The notes under the pieces: generated by a model | What the model saw: the letters and a program-made list of their open reading frames with translations, nothing else | Database searches by the model: none | What the model was told of the DNA's origin: nothing | Part shown: piece by piece, positions 1-6,643 of the stretch | Position numbering within the stretch: position 1 is the stretch's first letter | Layout of the letters: every line of letters starts with the position of its first letter | Translations under genes and position numbers: made by a program | Assembly: GCA_964506325.1 (NCBI GenBank) | Contig: CAZDLO010000123.1 | Location: 1 to 9,988, forward strand | From: CAINVV01 sp964506325 | GTDB taxonomy: Bacteria; Bacteroidota; Bacteroidia; Bacteroidales; Prolixibacteraceae | Length of the DNA stretch: 9,988 nt | Direction of reading: 5' to 3'

Positions 1-17
1 GAACTCTTTTTTACTAT

Positions 18-368
18 TTACTCCCATTTCAATGCATGTTTTTTCCATCCGTAAAACAATCCTAAACCAAGAATGCCAAAGAAGATCAGAATTTCAACAA
101 AACCGGTCATTCCAACGTCCCTCATAACGGTAGCCCATGGGAAAATAAATACAGTTTCCACATCAAAAATGAGAAAGAGAATGGCAAAAAGGTAATAACC
201 TACCGTATACTGGTTCCAGGTTTCACCAATGGTCTCAATCCCGCACTCATAAGGTTCAAATTTTGCCGTATTGTAGGAGGATGGCGGAACATAACTGGAA
301 AAAATAAGTGCCAGACCTACCAGGCTTATGGCCGTTATGAAGAAAAGTATCAATGCACTACTTTCCAT
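18..368 (-). CDS. nuoA: NADH-quinone oxidoreductase subunit A (complex I, NuoA)
   Basis: This 116-residue protein is a membrane-arm subunit of respiratory complex I, which passes electrons from NADH to quinone and pumps protons. Length is normal for NuoA. Three hydrophobic helices are visible at about residues 5-26, 58-79 and 88-108. Family hallmarks are present: PYECGIE at about 39-45 in the first loop, and FDVETVFIFPWA at about 68-79 in the second helix. The ATG at 366-368 gives a full-length N-terminus. The stop lies 17 bases from the window edge, so the nuoB that usually follows would be off-window. The gene stands alone at its 5' side, with 300 bp of AT-rich spacer, which fits it being the first gene of a nuo operon running leftward. 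The identification is very secure; the operon is inferred. Confidence 0.96.
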   Translation of the reverse strand: MESSALILFFITAISLVGLALIFSSYVPPSSYNTAKFEPYECGIETIGETWNQYTVGYYLFAILFLIFDVETVFIFPWATVMRDVGMTGFVEILIFFGILGLGLFYGWKKHALKWE

Positions 369-668
369 AATATTATCGTTTTAGGTATTAATAAGAATTG
401 TTCTAAATAACAGTGTATAAGGAACTTCTAAATCAGCGACAAAAATAGAAATTTATAATTAACCCGACCTTCTGTGTTAAAATTTATTTAAAAAAGTTAT
501 CCACTTATGTTTATTTATAGATATAATAAATTAAGATTAGCCTCTCCTGAAATTCCGAATCAAACTTGAAAACAAACAGTTGCCTGTGCAATTTTGATTT
601 TGTCAAATTTCTCCTGTATGACTTAAGCTGGTGGGGAATTGTAGCCTTAATTCGGGTAATATCCCATT
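369..668. other. AT-rich spacer between nuoA and the Usp-like gene
   Basis: This 300-bp stretch holds no credible ORF or RNA gene. It lies upstream of nuoA and downstream of the Usp-like gene, both on the minus strand, so it should contain the nuoA promoter and the Usp transcript end. The only structure noticed near the Usp stop is an imperfect inverted repeat, minus-strand TTAAGGCT and AGCTTAA within about 623-653. It has one bulge and no T-run, so it is not called a terminator. Confidence 0.5.
440..447 (-). promoter_or_regulatory. Candidate -7 promoter element for nuoA
   Basis: Read on the minus strand this is TATTTTTG, a match to the Bacteroidota -7 consensus TAnnTTTG. It would put the transcript start about 65 bases before the nuoA start codon. 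No convincing -33 TTTG is seen at the right distance, and the surroundings are AT-rich, so chance matches are likely. Confidence 0.3.
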
Positions 669-1472
669 TTAACCACACAATGTGTACAGGTCACGCTGGG
701 AATTGATGCACATCACAGAGAGTGATTCGGCATGGTTGATAACAAATGCGTCATTGATGCCAAACCAGCGGTCGATCAGGGTAGAACTGTAGGTAAAGGA
801 AATAATCAGCAATCCCTGCTGAAAACTCAGGGCATGTTCCAGCGCTGCTTTCTGGATTTTCCAGGTGGGCGTATGTGATTCCACAATCTCGGAAGGGAAC
901 CTGAAATTTCTGAAGAGCCGCTCGATTGAAAACAGGTTGCTCATAACCATCCTGTTGTCTTCCGAGAAAGTCTCTATCGTCCTGATCAGAGTGACTTTTG
1001 CACCATTGTGCCTGGCAAAGTAACTGCTCCAGAGCGCCAGATCCTTGCTTTTTTTCATGTAGCCAACCGGAACGGCAATTTTTTTGTAGCTGATCTCCGG
1101 GTTCTGACTGGCAGAAACAAAAAGAAAGGGGAAGCCGGAGTGGGGAAGGTGTGGCAGCAGTTCCCTGCTGTTTTTTTTATGGGCCACCAGCAAAAGGGCA
1201 TCAAATTCCTCTGCAAGTATTGTCAGGACTTTGGAAAATGGCTGATCTGTTGTATATTGATGTACTCGTTCATTCCCCAAGATCTCTCCGATCGGAGTTT
1301 TCAGGCCTGCCAGCCTCGACTCAGCAGGGTTATTTCCCTTGCCATGATGTTGAATCAGGCACACTTCCTTGTTCAGTATAATAGCCACCTGGACTCCGTG
1401 AAGAATGGCTATCTCCGTTTCGGGAGTAAAATCAACCCATATAAAGATTTTTTGTTCGCCGTTGGTCAACAT
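669..1472 (-). CDS. Universal stress protein-like, two-domain
   Basis: This is a 267-residue soluble protein with no signal peptide or membrane helix. It appears to be two Usp-type alpha/beta units: residues about 7-120, opening with the strand KIFIWVDFTPE, and about 130-262, opening with KKIAVPVGY and then an amphipathic helix. Tandem Usp proteins of 260-290 residues are common in Bacteroidota. The usual ATP-binding signature near the C-terminus (GxxGxxxxxxxxxGS/T) is absent: the matching region, about 238-258, reads GINDAFVINHAESLSVMCIN. This suggests a member that does not bind nucleotide. The N-terminal half is the more diverged, so exact function is unknown. The ATG at 1470-1472 begins just before the first strand; no Shine-Dalgarno is seen upstream. 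It appears to be a single-gene transcript. Confidence 0.75.
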   Translation of the reverse strand: MLTNGEQKIFIWVDFTPETEIAILHGVQVAIILNKEVCLIQHHGKGNNPAESRLAGLKTPIGEILGNERVHQYTTDQPFSKVLTILAEEFDALLLVAHKKNSRELLPHLPHSGFPFLFVSASQNPEISYKKIAVPVGYMKKSKDLALWSSYFARHNGAKVTLIRTIETFSEDNRMVMSNLFSIERLFRNFRFPSEIVESHTPTWKIQKAALEHALSFQQGLLIISFTYSSTLIDRWFGINDAFVINHAESLSVMCINSQRDLYTLCG

Positions 1473-1984
1473 GTGTTATTAATCTTATGCGGCTAAAGTT
1501 AGGAAGAAAAGTTGAAGTTCAGGTTGAACCGGTCTAGCGGGAAATCCCGGAAGCCAGCCTGAAAGAACAAAAAAAAATGCGGATCGTCTGGGATCTTTAA
1601 TTGTGTATGATCCTCAATAATATTTAGTTATGCTAATATTTAAGAACACTGGAAATGTAATTCCCGAATCTGAAGAAAGTAAACTTAAGGTGCTTATTTA
1701 CAAAATTATCTACGGTACTGCACCATTCCTGTCCGGCCCCCTTCCGCCAGGACAATGCCTTTGGCCCATACTGGGGAATTGACAAAAGGAAATTATTGAA
1801 GGGGGGAGAGCTGGTTTTTTACACGGGGGAAAGCCATCCCCTGACTGGGGTACGCCAAGGGCAGATTTTCCCAATTAGAAGGTTGGTCCGGACAAGGATA
1901 TAATTCGCCTCCAAGGCTGACCAGCGACTGGCTGATGATATACTCCGGAGGCATATTGCAAGGCAGGCTGCCGGGATTCCATAC
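1473..1984. other. Gene-free stretch with a gene-like GC-rich segment
   Basis: No intact gene could be supported here. The first part (1473-1680) is AT-rich and should hold the Usp-like gene's promoter. It has two small inverted repeats, GTTCA/TGAAC at 1517-1529 and CGGGA/TCCCG at 1538-1549. The part from about 1710 to 1985 is clearly richer in G+C, like the coding DNA nearby. On the plus strand one frame is open without a start codon from about 1663 to a TAA near 1906, then open again to a TGA near 1985. A 50-codon ATG frame also runs 1630-1782. On the minus strand another frame is open for about 60 codons. None resembles a known family. A decayed gene fragment or an intergenic repeat are both possible. 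Confidence 0.35.
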
Positions 1985-2026
1985 TGAAAAGAAAGCCGCA
2001 GGAACAATCCTGCGGCTTTCTTTTCA
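1985..2026 (-). terminator. Strong hairpin terminator after the DUF1080 gene
   Basis: The two 19-base arms at 1985-2003 and 2008-2026 are perfect inverted complements around a 4-base loop. The GC-rich core is GCCGCAGGA/TCCTGCGGC. Read in the minus direction, the core is followed by CTTTCTTTTCA, a T-rich tail. It begins 20 bases past the stop codon of the DUF1080 gene, where a factor-independent terminator is expected. The outer A/T pairs make it symmetric, so it could also stop plus-strand transcription. Confidence 0.85.
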
Positions 2027-2046
2027 CAGAACCGGTTTCTGAATTT

Positions 2047-2646
2047 TCAAAGCTCCGTAATCCGGAAATTTTTCCACCTGACTTTAATCCCTCCTCCATC
2101 GTGGATCTGAAGGGCGATGGAACCATTGGCTGCCCCGATCTTCTGATCCGAGAAATCTGTCATAAGAACCCCGTTCAGCCAGGTTTGTACGTGATCCCCG
2201 ACAACTTGAATTCTCATGGTATTCCATTCACCCGGTTTCAGAATGTTCTCCTTTTCGTCAGGAATCTGAACAAGCCAACCCCTGCCGTAAGATTCGTAGA
2301 TACCTCCCGAATCATGTCCTTTCGGAGCAACTTCGCACTGCCATCCTGAGATTTTTGTTCCGGAAACTGTTGATCGGAAGAAAATACCGCTGTTACCGTT
2401 GCTTTCCTGTTTAAAATCACAGGTAAAGTCAAAATCCCTGTAAAATTTTTCGGTGGCCAGGTAGCCGTATTTTTTATCCGGTCCGCTTTCGCACACCAGG
2501 TCGCCTTTCTCCACGTACCATTTCTCAGTTCCGTATATCTTCCATCCATTCAGATCTTTGCCATTAAATATTTTGGATTTCTTGGCAGATACCACAGAAG
2601 AACCGACCAATAAGATCAGGAGTAACAGGCTTAATAATTTTTGCAT
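2047..2646 (-). CDS. Secreted DUF1080 (3-keto-disaccharide hydrolase-type) protein
   Basis: This 199-residue exported protein has a signal peptide: Lys near the N-terminus, a leucine-rich core, and probable cleavage after VVSA at about residue 21. There is no lipobox cysteine, so it is probably periplasmic. The rest is one DUF1080 domain, a concanavalin/LamG-like beta-sandwich. Its hallmarks are IFNGKDLNGWKIYG (about 26-39), NSGIFFRS, GWQCEV, GGIYESYGRGWL, GEWNTMRIQVVG and a final KVRWKNFRI. Members of this family cleave 3-keto-glycosides, or are found beside sugar oxidoreductases and sugar isomerase-like proteins; the exact substrate cannot be read here. It lies 86 bp downstream of the isomerase-like gene on the same strand, with no clear terminator between. 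This suggests cotranscription and a shared role in modified-sugar use. No Shine-Dalgarno is visible before the ATG at 2644-2646. Confidence 0.9.
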   Translation of the reverse strand: MQKLLSLLLLILLVGSSVVSAKKSKIFNGKDLNGWKIYGTEKWYVEKGDLVCESGPDKKYGYLATEKFYRDFDFTCDFKQESNGNSGIFFRSTVSGTKISGWQCEVAPKGHDSGGIYESYGRGWLVQIPDEKENILKPGEWNTMRIQVVGDHVQTWLNGVLMTDFSDQKIGAANGSIALQIHDGGGIKVRWKNFRITEL

Positions 2647-2732
2647 ACTTGTTGTTTTTAAATCCGGGGAAAGATCCCCTGACGTTTGATTTTAATGTGT
2701 TTTCCTTTTACAGGTCCTTTATTGTCAGGAAG

Positions 2733-3662
2733 CTAAACCTGAAAGTTGTCCACTTTCCGGTAGGCTTCAATCAGTGCAAGTTCTCCCTCTTTCCCTTTGA
2801 TGCTTCTTCCGTGTTCCATGCACAAGGTATCATCATAACCTTTGCTGTGGATGAATTTGAAGATGTTGGTAAAGTTGATCTCCCCGGTGCCGGGTTCCTT
2901 TCGCCCCGGGTTGTCACCAATATGGAAAGCTGCAATTTCGCTCCAGCAGGACTCGACGTTCGGAATCAGGTTTCCTTCTGTAATCTGCTGATGATAAAGG
3001 TCATCCACAATCTTACAGGCCGGACTGTTGACTCCGCGGCAAATCGCGTAGGTTTGCGGCATATCCGTAAGGAATAACCCCGGATGGTCGCGTTTGTTGA
3101 GCGGTTCGAGTACGATAGTCATTCCTCCCTGCAGGGCGATATCGCTCAATTCACGCATGATATCGATGACATTGGCAGTCTGGAAACCCCAGTCCATATG
3201 CTCGTTGTACCGGCCGGGAACCATGAGGGCCCATTTTAATCCGGTTCTCTGGCAGACTTCAACACCTGCCTTGACTTTATCCACCAGCATCTGGCGTACT
3301 GTCTCATCTTTCAGTACCATGGATTCCTTGCTGAAATCGGCATACAAAACAAAAGGACCAAGTTTCATGTTGAGGCGGTTGATCTCAGTCATGATTTTTT
3401 CCTGCAATTCGACAGGCTTTCCCATAAATCCATTGTCAAACATGGCCCTGAAACCCTGGTCATTGCAGAATTTTATCTGATCGACAGGGTCTTTTCCGGC
3501 CAATTCATTGAAAGTGCCGAAACCGGGTGCATACCTTAATTTAAAGAAGGCGCTGTTGGATGGTTGTACATCCTGAAAATTGGGAATACCGAAGGCCGTT
3601 CCTCCTATCCCTGTCATCGCGGCAACAGCTGCCGATTTCTGTATAAAGTTTCTTCGTTGCAT
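2733..3662 (-). CDS. Tat-exported hydroxypyruvate isomerase-like TIM-barrel protein
   Basis: This is a 309-residue protein of the xylose isomerase-like/AP endonuclease 2 superfamily. Its closest visible resemblance is to hydroxypyruvate isomerase (Hyi), through NPGRKEPGTGEINF (251-264) and VLEPLNKRDHPG (184-195). Likely metal ligands are E186, D221, H247 and E283; their spacing fits the Hyi pattern. The N-terminus carries a twin-arginine signal, RRNFIQKS (3-10), then a hydrophobic Ala/Gly stretch to about residue 26, so it is probably exported folded. Cytosolic Hyi has no such leader. With the secreted DUF1080 partner downstream, an action on periplasmic sugar derivatives is more likely than cytosolic glyoxylate metabolism, but that is inference. 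The ATG at 3660-3662 is fixed by the Tat motif directly after it. Expect automatic annotation as 'TIM barrel protein' or 'hydroxypyruvate isomerase'. Confidence 0.88.
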   Translation of the reverse strand: MQRRNFIQKSAAVAAMTGIGGTAFGIPNFQDVQPSNSAFFKLRYAPGFGTFNELAGKDPVDQIKFCNDQGFRAMFDNGFMGKPVELQEKIMTEINRLNMKLGPFVLYADFSKESMVLKDETVRQMLVDKVKAGVEVCQRTGLKWALMVPGRYNEHMDWGFQTANVIDIMRELSDIALQGGMTIVLEPLNKRDHPGLFLTDMPQTYAICRGVNSPACKIVDDLYHQQITEGNLIPNVESCWSEIAAFHIGDNPGRKEPGTGEINFTNIFKFIHSKGYDDTLCMEHGRSIKGKEGELALIEAYRKVDNFQV

Positions 3663-3687
3663 GGGGATTTGTTAATTGGGTAAAATA

Positions 3688-3695
3688 CAAATTTA
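3688..3695 (-). promoter_or_regulatory. Candidate -7 promoter element for the isomerase-like/DUF1080 pair
   Basis: Read on the minus strand this is TAAATTTG, a full match to the Bacteroidota TAnnTTTG -7 element. It sits 25 bases before the start codon at 3662, giving a leader of about 20 bases. A -33 TTTG is not evident at the usual spacing, so it rests on the -7 match and position alone. Confidence 0.45.
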
Positions 3696-3760
3696 TAATC
3701 AGGGAGATCATAGTGTCCCCTGAAAAACCTGTGGCCGGAGTTTTAAAAACTGATTATAAA

Positions 3761-3970
3761 TCAGTAACTCTCTTTGGGAATGATGATCCACATCACGATA
3801 TAGGCCAATATACCCGTACCGGCGAAAACCGCGGCGAAAGCAAAAATCAGTCTGATAAGTGTAGAATCGAAATTAAAATAGGTCCCCAGGCCTCCGCATA
3901 CACCTGCCAGCATCTTATCGGTGTTTGACCTCTTAACTCTTTGGGGTCTTTCGGGTTGAATGATATCCAT
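3761..3970 (-). CDS. PspC domain membrane protein
   Basis: This 69-residue protein is essentially one PspC domain: KRSNTDKMLAGVCGGLGTYFNFDSTLIRLIF at about 13-43 carries the family core GVCGGLGxYF and the following D-x-T/x-hhR-hhF pattern. A single hydrophobic helix follows at about 40-63 (FAFAAVFAGTGILAYIVMWIIIP). In E. coli PspC is a membrane sensor of envelope stress. Stand-alone short PspC proteins are widespread in Bacteroidota, and their role is less certain. It begins 12 bases after the acidic-protein gene ends, so the two are probably cotranscribed. No other psp genes are visible in the window. Confidence 0.9.
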   Translation of the reverse strand: MDIIQPERPQRVKRSNTDKMLAGVCGGLGTYFNFDSTLIRLIFAFAAVFAGTGILAYIVMWIIIPKESY

Positions 3971-3982
3971 ATTTCTCAGTTG

Positions 3983-4243
3983 TTATTTGTCAGATTCTTC
4001 ATCGAGTTTATCCAATTCTTCTTCATATTCCAGTTCAAGCTCCATGAATTCCTCAGCCTGTTCCAGAAGTTCAGATTTAAGCTCTTTACTTTCAGGCTCT
4101 TCGTCCAGCCAGTGAATTTCCTGATCTACATTAAATCCTTCAAGGTCACATCCGACAATAAATCGCGGGGATTCGGTGTGAATAATAAAAATAGTGTCGG
4201 GCAGCACTTGTGAATTGTCGGCCAGCAAAAATTTTGGAAGCAT
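3983..4243 (-). CDS. Small acidic conserved hypothetical protein
   Basis: The protein is 86 residues when started at the ATG at 4241-4243. An upstream in-frame ATG at 4376-4378 would give 131 residues. I reject it because a promoter-like TATATTTG lies between the two and the extra 45 residues look like translated AT-rich spacer. The N-terminal half, starting MLPKFLLADNS, looks like a small folded domain with PRFIVGCDLEGF and EIHWLDEEPE. The C-terminal 35 residues are strongly acidic and helical (repeated E, L and D), probably a coiled coil or partner-binding tail. There is no signal peptide or membrane segment. I recall similar short proteins in Bacteroidota but know no function. It is the first gene of a likely pair with pspC. 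Confidence 0.7.
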   Translation of the reverse strand: MLPKFLLADNSQVLPDTIFIIHTESPRFIVGCDLEGFNVDQEIHWLDEEPESKELKSELLEQAEEFMELELEYEEELDKLDEESDK

Positions 4244-4275
4244 GTATAGCAATTTTATTCGGGTTATAGATACTT

Positions 4276-4283
4276 CAAATATA
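4276..4283 (-). promoter_or_regulatory. Candidate -7 promoter element for the acidic protein/pspC unit
   Basis: The minus-strand reading is TATATTTG, matching TAnnTTTG. It lies 33 bases before the ATG at 4243, giving a leader of about 26 bases. A weak -33 candidate, TTGG at 4307-4310, is about 23 bases upstream. This site helps decide the start codon of the downstream gene. Confidence 0.5.
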
Positions 4284-4587
4284 ATTGTTTTTTGATTAGA
4301 ATTCAGCCAAAATAATCCTTTTTTAATAGGTTGCAGTACCTGTGCAAATCTGATCAATATTGGATAAACCCATGTCATAATGACATGAATATGAGATGAT
4401 TGTGACTTTTTGTCAGAATTAAAATTTCAAAACAATGTCATTTTGTCCAGCCAAAATTAGTAATTATTATTATGTTATTGATAATTAACGGGATGCATTT
4501 CTGCAGGCAATATATGGCATGTTGATTGAATAGATTGAGACGTATCGCACAGTTGTGATATTCAAAAAATAATGTTCAACCAAATAA

Positions 4588-4602
4588 TAGGAGGATTATA
4601 AA
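4588..4602 (+). promoter_or_regulatory. Strong Shine-Dalgarno site of the Hsp20 gene
   Basis: AGGAGG lies eight bases before the ATG at 4603. This is the only near-perfect Shine-Dalgarno sequence I see in the window. Bacteroidota genes usually lack one, so it stands out and fits a gene that must be translated strongly under stress. The 224-bp region upstream (4379-4602) has no clear TAnnTTTG match and no CIRCE element, so the control of transcription is unknown. Confidence 0.75.
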
Positions 4603-5043
4603 ATGACACTTATCAGAACTTCAGACAAACTGTACCCTGCTTTTTTTAATAATTTGTTCAGCAGGGAATTGATGGATTGGAACAATGCAGGATATTCTGC
4701 CATGGATGCCACTTTGCCGGCAGTAAACATCCGGGAGGATGGAGACAGAATACAGATCGATGTTGCAGCGCCGGGAATGCAAAAGGAGGACTTTAAAGTT
4801 CATCTCGATCAGAACCGGTTAACCGTATCGGCGACAAAAGAAGAAGAAACCAGTGATGCCGGCGATCGCTATTCCAGGAAGGAATTCAATTACGGTTCTT
4901 TCAGCAGGCAGTTCAATATCCCTGTGGAAACCATCAATGGCGACCAGATCCAGGCAACGTACAAGGATGGCATCTTATCCCTGAGTTTACCGAAGAGGGA
5001 GGAGTTAAAGCCAAAACCTGCGCGGGAAATTGAAGTGGCCTGA
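4603..5043 (+). CDS. Hsp20/alpha-crystallin small heat shock protein
   Basis: This 146-residue ATP-independent chaperone would hold unfolding proteins in large oligomers in the cytoplasm. The order is: a variable N-terminal arm (1-38) starting MTLIRTSDKLYPAFFNNLFS; an alpha-crystallin domain at about 39-132 that opens PAVNIREDGDRIQIDVAAPGM, includes the dimerisation region YSRKEFNYGSFSRQFNIP, and ends with the signature DGILSLSLPKRE; then a short tail, ending PAREIEVA. The final I-E-V is a usable I-x-I/V anchor. Length is normal. The start is fixed by a strong Shine-Dalgarno site. It is a single-gene transcript closed by a perfect hairpin. Confidence 0.95.
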   Translation: MTLIRTSDKLYPAFFNNLFSRELMDWNNAGYSAMDATLPAVNIREDGDRIQIDVAAPGMQKEDFKVHLDQNRLTVSATKEEETSDAGDRYSRKEFNYGSFSRQFNIPVETINGDQIQATYKDGILSLSLPKREELKPKPAREIEVA

Positions 5044-5063
5044 GTTGGCTGGTAATAAATTTG

Positions 5064-5106
5064 AACAAAGACCCTCAAGGTTGGTACAACCTTGAGGGTC
5101 TTTGTT
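5064..5106 (+). terminator. Perfect 20-bp hairpin terminator between Hsp20 and mnmE
   Basis: The arms 5064-5083 and 5087-5106 are perfect 20-base inverted complements around a 3-base loop, with GACCCTCAAGG as the core. The 3' arm ends in TTTGTT and continues TTATTATATTTG, a T-rich tail suited to factor-independent termination. It begins 20 bases past the Hsp20 stop. It also lies immediately upstream of the mnmE promoter, so it would insulate mnmE from heat-shock transcription. A TTG at 5061 falls in the mnmE frame but is inside this structure. Confidence 0.9.
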
Positions 5107-5109
5107 TAT

Positions 5110-5117
5110 TATATTTG
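5110..5117 (+). promoter_or_regulatory. Candidate -7 promoter element for mnmE
   Basis: TATATTTG matches the Bacteroidota TAnnTTTG element, 15 bases before the ATG at 5133, giving a very short leader of about 10 bases. It directly abuts the Hsp20 terminator hairpin, so the upstream -33 position would fall within that hairpin's 3' arm; no good TTTG is seen there at normal spacing. Confidence 0.5.
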
Positions 5118-5132
5118 CATAAAAATTGTTTT

Positions 5133-6527
5133 ATGACCGGAAATTCTACCATTTGTGCTGTTTCAACCCCTGCAGGATCCGGCGGTATTGCCGTCATCCG
5201 TTTGTCCGGAGAAAATTCCATTCCGCTGGTTGACAGGGTATTTAACTCCCCGGTAAAGGAGAAAAAACTTTCGGCGCAGGCAGCCAATACCCTTCATTTT
5301 GGTTCCGTTCTGAGAGGGGAGGAGCTACTGGACGAAGTAGTGGTTGCACTTTTTCGGGCTCCCCATTCCTATACCGGCGAAGATGTAGTGGAAATCTCCT
5401 GTCATGGATCGGTTTTTGTCCAGCAACAAATCCTTCAATTGCTGATCGATGAGGGTGCTGAACTGGCAAGGCCCGGCGAATTTACGGAGAGGGCCTTTCT
5501 TCATGGCAAAATGGATCTTTCCCAGGCTGAAGCCGTGGCCGACCTGATTGCATCTGGAAATTCTGCTGCCCACAGGGTGGCACTCAACCAGATGAGAGGA
5601 GGCTTTTCATCAGAAATCGGTCAGCTGAGGGATCAGTTGCTGCATTTTATCACACTTGTCGAACTTGAACTGGATTTCAGTGAAGAGGATGTTGAATTTG
5701 CCGACCGCACACAGTTGGTTGCGCTGTCTCAGAAAATTGAAACACTGATCCGAAAACTGTCTGACTCATTCAGATTGGGAAACGCCATCAAAAATGGAAT
5801 TCCTGTGGCCATCATCGGCGAGACCAACGTTGGCAAATCCACCTTGTTAAATGCACTTCTCAACGAAGAAAAGGCCATTGTCTCAGATATACATGGCACT
5901 ACCAGGGATGTCATTGAAGATGTTGTCAACCTTGACGGAGTGCTCTACCGCTTTTTTGATACTGCAGGTTTGCGGCACACCACCGATACTATTGAAAGCC
6001 TCGGCATAGAACGTTCCTACAGGAAACTGGAGCAGGCATCCGTCGTTTTGCTGGTGCTGGACCTTACATCGGATACGCGTTCCATTCTTTCCAGGATTGG
6101 CCAGATCAGGGAAATCATTACCGACCAGAAACTGATCCTGGTTGCCAATAAATCTGATCTGGCTCTGACAGAGGTAAGGACTGCCCTTGAAGAAATGCCG
6201 CTGAAGGATAACGAGTCCCTGGTTTTTATCTCGGCGAAAGGGAAGGTCAACCTGAAAGGCCTGATCCGTGAAATGCAGTCGGTCCTGTCTGCAGATAAAA
6301 TTCATCCGGAAGACGTAATCGTTACCAATATCCGTCATTATGAAGCCCTCACAGGGGCTCTTGATGCCATTCAAAGGACACTTGCCGGACTGAAATCAGG
6401 TATTTCCGGTGAATTTCTTTCCCAGGATATCCGCCAATGTCTCCATTACCTGGGATCCATAACCGGCAAAATCACCACAGATGAAGTACTGGGAAATATC
6501 TTTAAAAATTTCTGCATCGGAAAATAA
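5133..6527 (+). CDS. mnmE: tRNA uridine-5-carboxymethylaminomethyl modification GTPase MnmE
   Basis: This 464-residue protein works with MnmG to build the cmnm5 modification on U34 of certain tRNAs. Domains in order: the N-terminal folate-binding domain (about 1-120, opening TICAVSTPAGSGGIAVIRLSG); a helical domain; and an inserted GTPase domain with G1 GETNVGKST (229-237), G2 TTRD (256-259), G3 DTAGLR (276-281), G4 NKSD (339-342) and G5 SAK (367-369). It ends with the helical domain and catalytic FCIGK (460-464). All key motifs are intact, including the terminal Cys. An in-frame TTG at 5061 would add 24 residues, but these fall in the terminator hairpin, and the ATG at 5133 matches the family N-terminus. 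The last codons form a known insertion site for integrative elements, and AT-rich mobile DNA starts at the stop codon. Confidence 0.97.
   Translation: MTGNSTICAVSTPAGSGGIAVIRLSGENSIPLVDRVFNSPVKEKKLSAQAANTLHFGSVLRGEELLDEVVVALFRAPHSYTGEDVVEISCHGSVFVQQQILQLLIDEGAELARPGEFTERAFLHGKMDLSQAEAVADLIASGNSAAHRVALNQMRGGFSSEIGQLRDQLLHFITLVELELDFSEEDVEFADRTQLVALSQKIETLIRKLSDSFRLGNAIKNGIPVAIIGETNVGKSTLLNALLNEEKAIVSDIHGTTRDVIEDVVNLDGVLYRFFDTAGLRHTTDTIESLGIERSYRKLEQASVVLLVLDLTSDTRSILSRIGQIREIITDQKLILVANKSDLALTEVRTALEEMPLKDNESLVFISAKGKVNLKGLIREMQSVLSADKIHPEDVIVTNIRHYEALTGALDAIQRTLAGLKSGISGEFLSQDIRQCLHYLGSITGKITTDEVLGNIFKNFCIGK
6510..6527 (+). other. Probable attachment site (attL) at the 3' end of mnmE
   Basis: These last 18 bases of mnmE, encoding FCIGK and the stop, correspond to the attB position used by Salmonella genomic island 1. 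Host-like composition ends here, and integrase-type genes begin 245 bp downstream. I found no second copy inside the window, as expected if the element continues past 9988. The exact site and crossover are therefore inferred, not seen. Confidence 0.45.
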
Positions 6528-6529
6528 TT

Positions 6530-6567
6530 ATGATTATTATTAATCAGCAAATCACAACAATAATCAT
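6530..6567 (+). repeat. Inverted repeat just past mnmE
   Basis: ATGATTATT at 6530-6538 and AATAATCAT at 6559-6567 are perfect 9-base complements around 20 bases. It is too AT-rich for a confident terminator, though it sits where the mnmE terminator is expected. It could instead be a recombinase core-type site next to the presumed attL. Confidence 0.4.
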
Positions 6568-6580
6568 TAAATTATTAATA

Positions 6581-6622
6581 TTCAATTACTTTTGAAATAT
6601 TAGATTATCACTAGTAATTGAA
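6581..6622. repeat. 10-bp perfect inverted repeat in the element leader
   Basis: TTCAATTACT at 6581-6590 is matched by AGTAATTGAA at 6613-6622, separated by 22 bases. The 32-bp distance between equivalent positions is about three helical turns, compatible with a dimer or a pair of recombinase protomers binding one DNA face. It lies between the presumed attL and the first element gene. Function is not known. Confidence 0.5.
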
Positions 6623-6643
6623 AATACTGCTTGTTTTGATCAA

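Noticed and set aside
1008..1496. Open frames of 162 and 76 codons on the plus strand opposite the Usp-like gene
   Set aside because: Both lie antisense within a convincing minus-strand gene, have no family features and low-quality residue patterns.
1870..1890. GVRQG-like residues in the plus frame near here, as in reverse transcriptases
   Set aside because: Only five residues match, no YxDD or other RT motif is nearby, and the frame stops soon after; chance is sufficient.
1819..2126. Two short minus-strand open frames past the DUF1080 gene
   Set aside because: They cross the terminator hairpin and, in one case, overlap the DUF1080 gene in another frame; neither resembles a protein family.
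2649..3480. Plus-strand open frames of 142 and 128 codons
   Set aside because: They are antisense shadows of the isomerase-like gene, which has clear catalytic residues and a Tat signal.
4379..4602. CIRCE or sigma-54 promoter before the Hsp20 gene
   Set aside because: No TTAGCACTC/GAGTGCTAA pair exists, and the TGGCAT at about 4514 lacks the -12 GC element at proper spacing.
5061..5132. 24-residue N-terminal extension of MnmE from a TTG start
   Set aside because: The extension is encoded by the Hsp20 terminator hairpin and promoter; the ATG at 5133 matches the family start.
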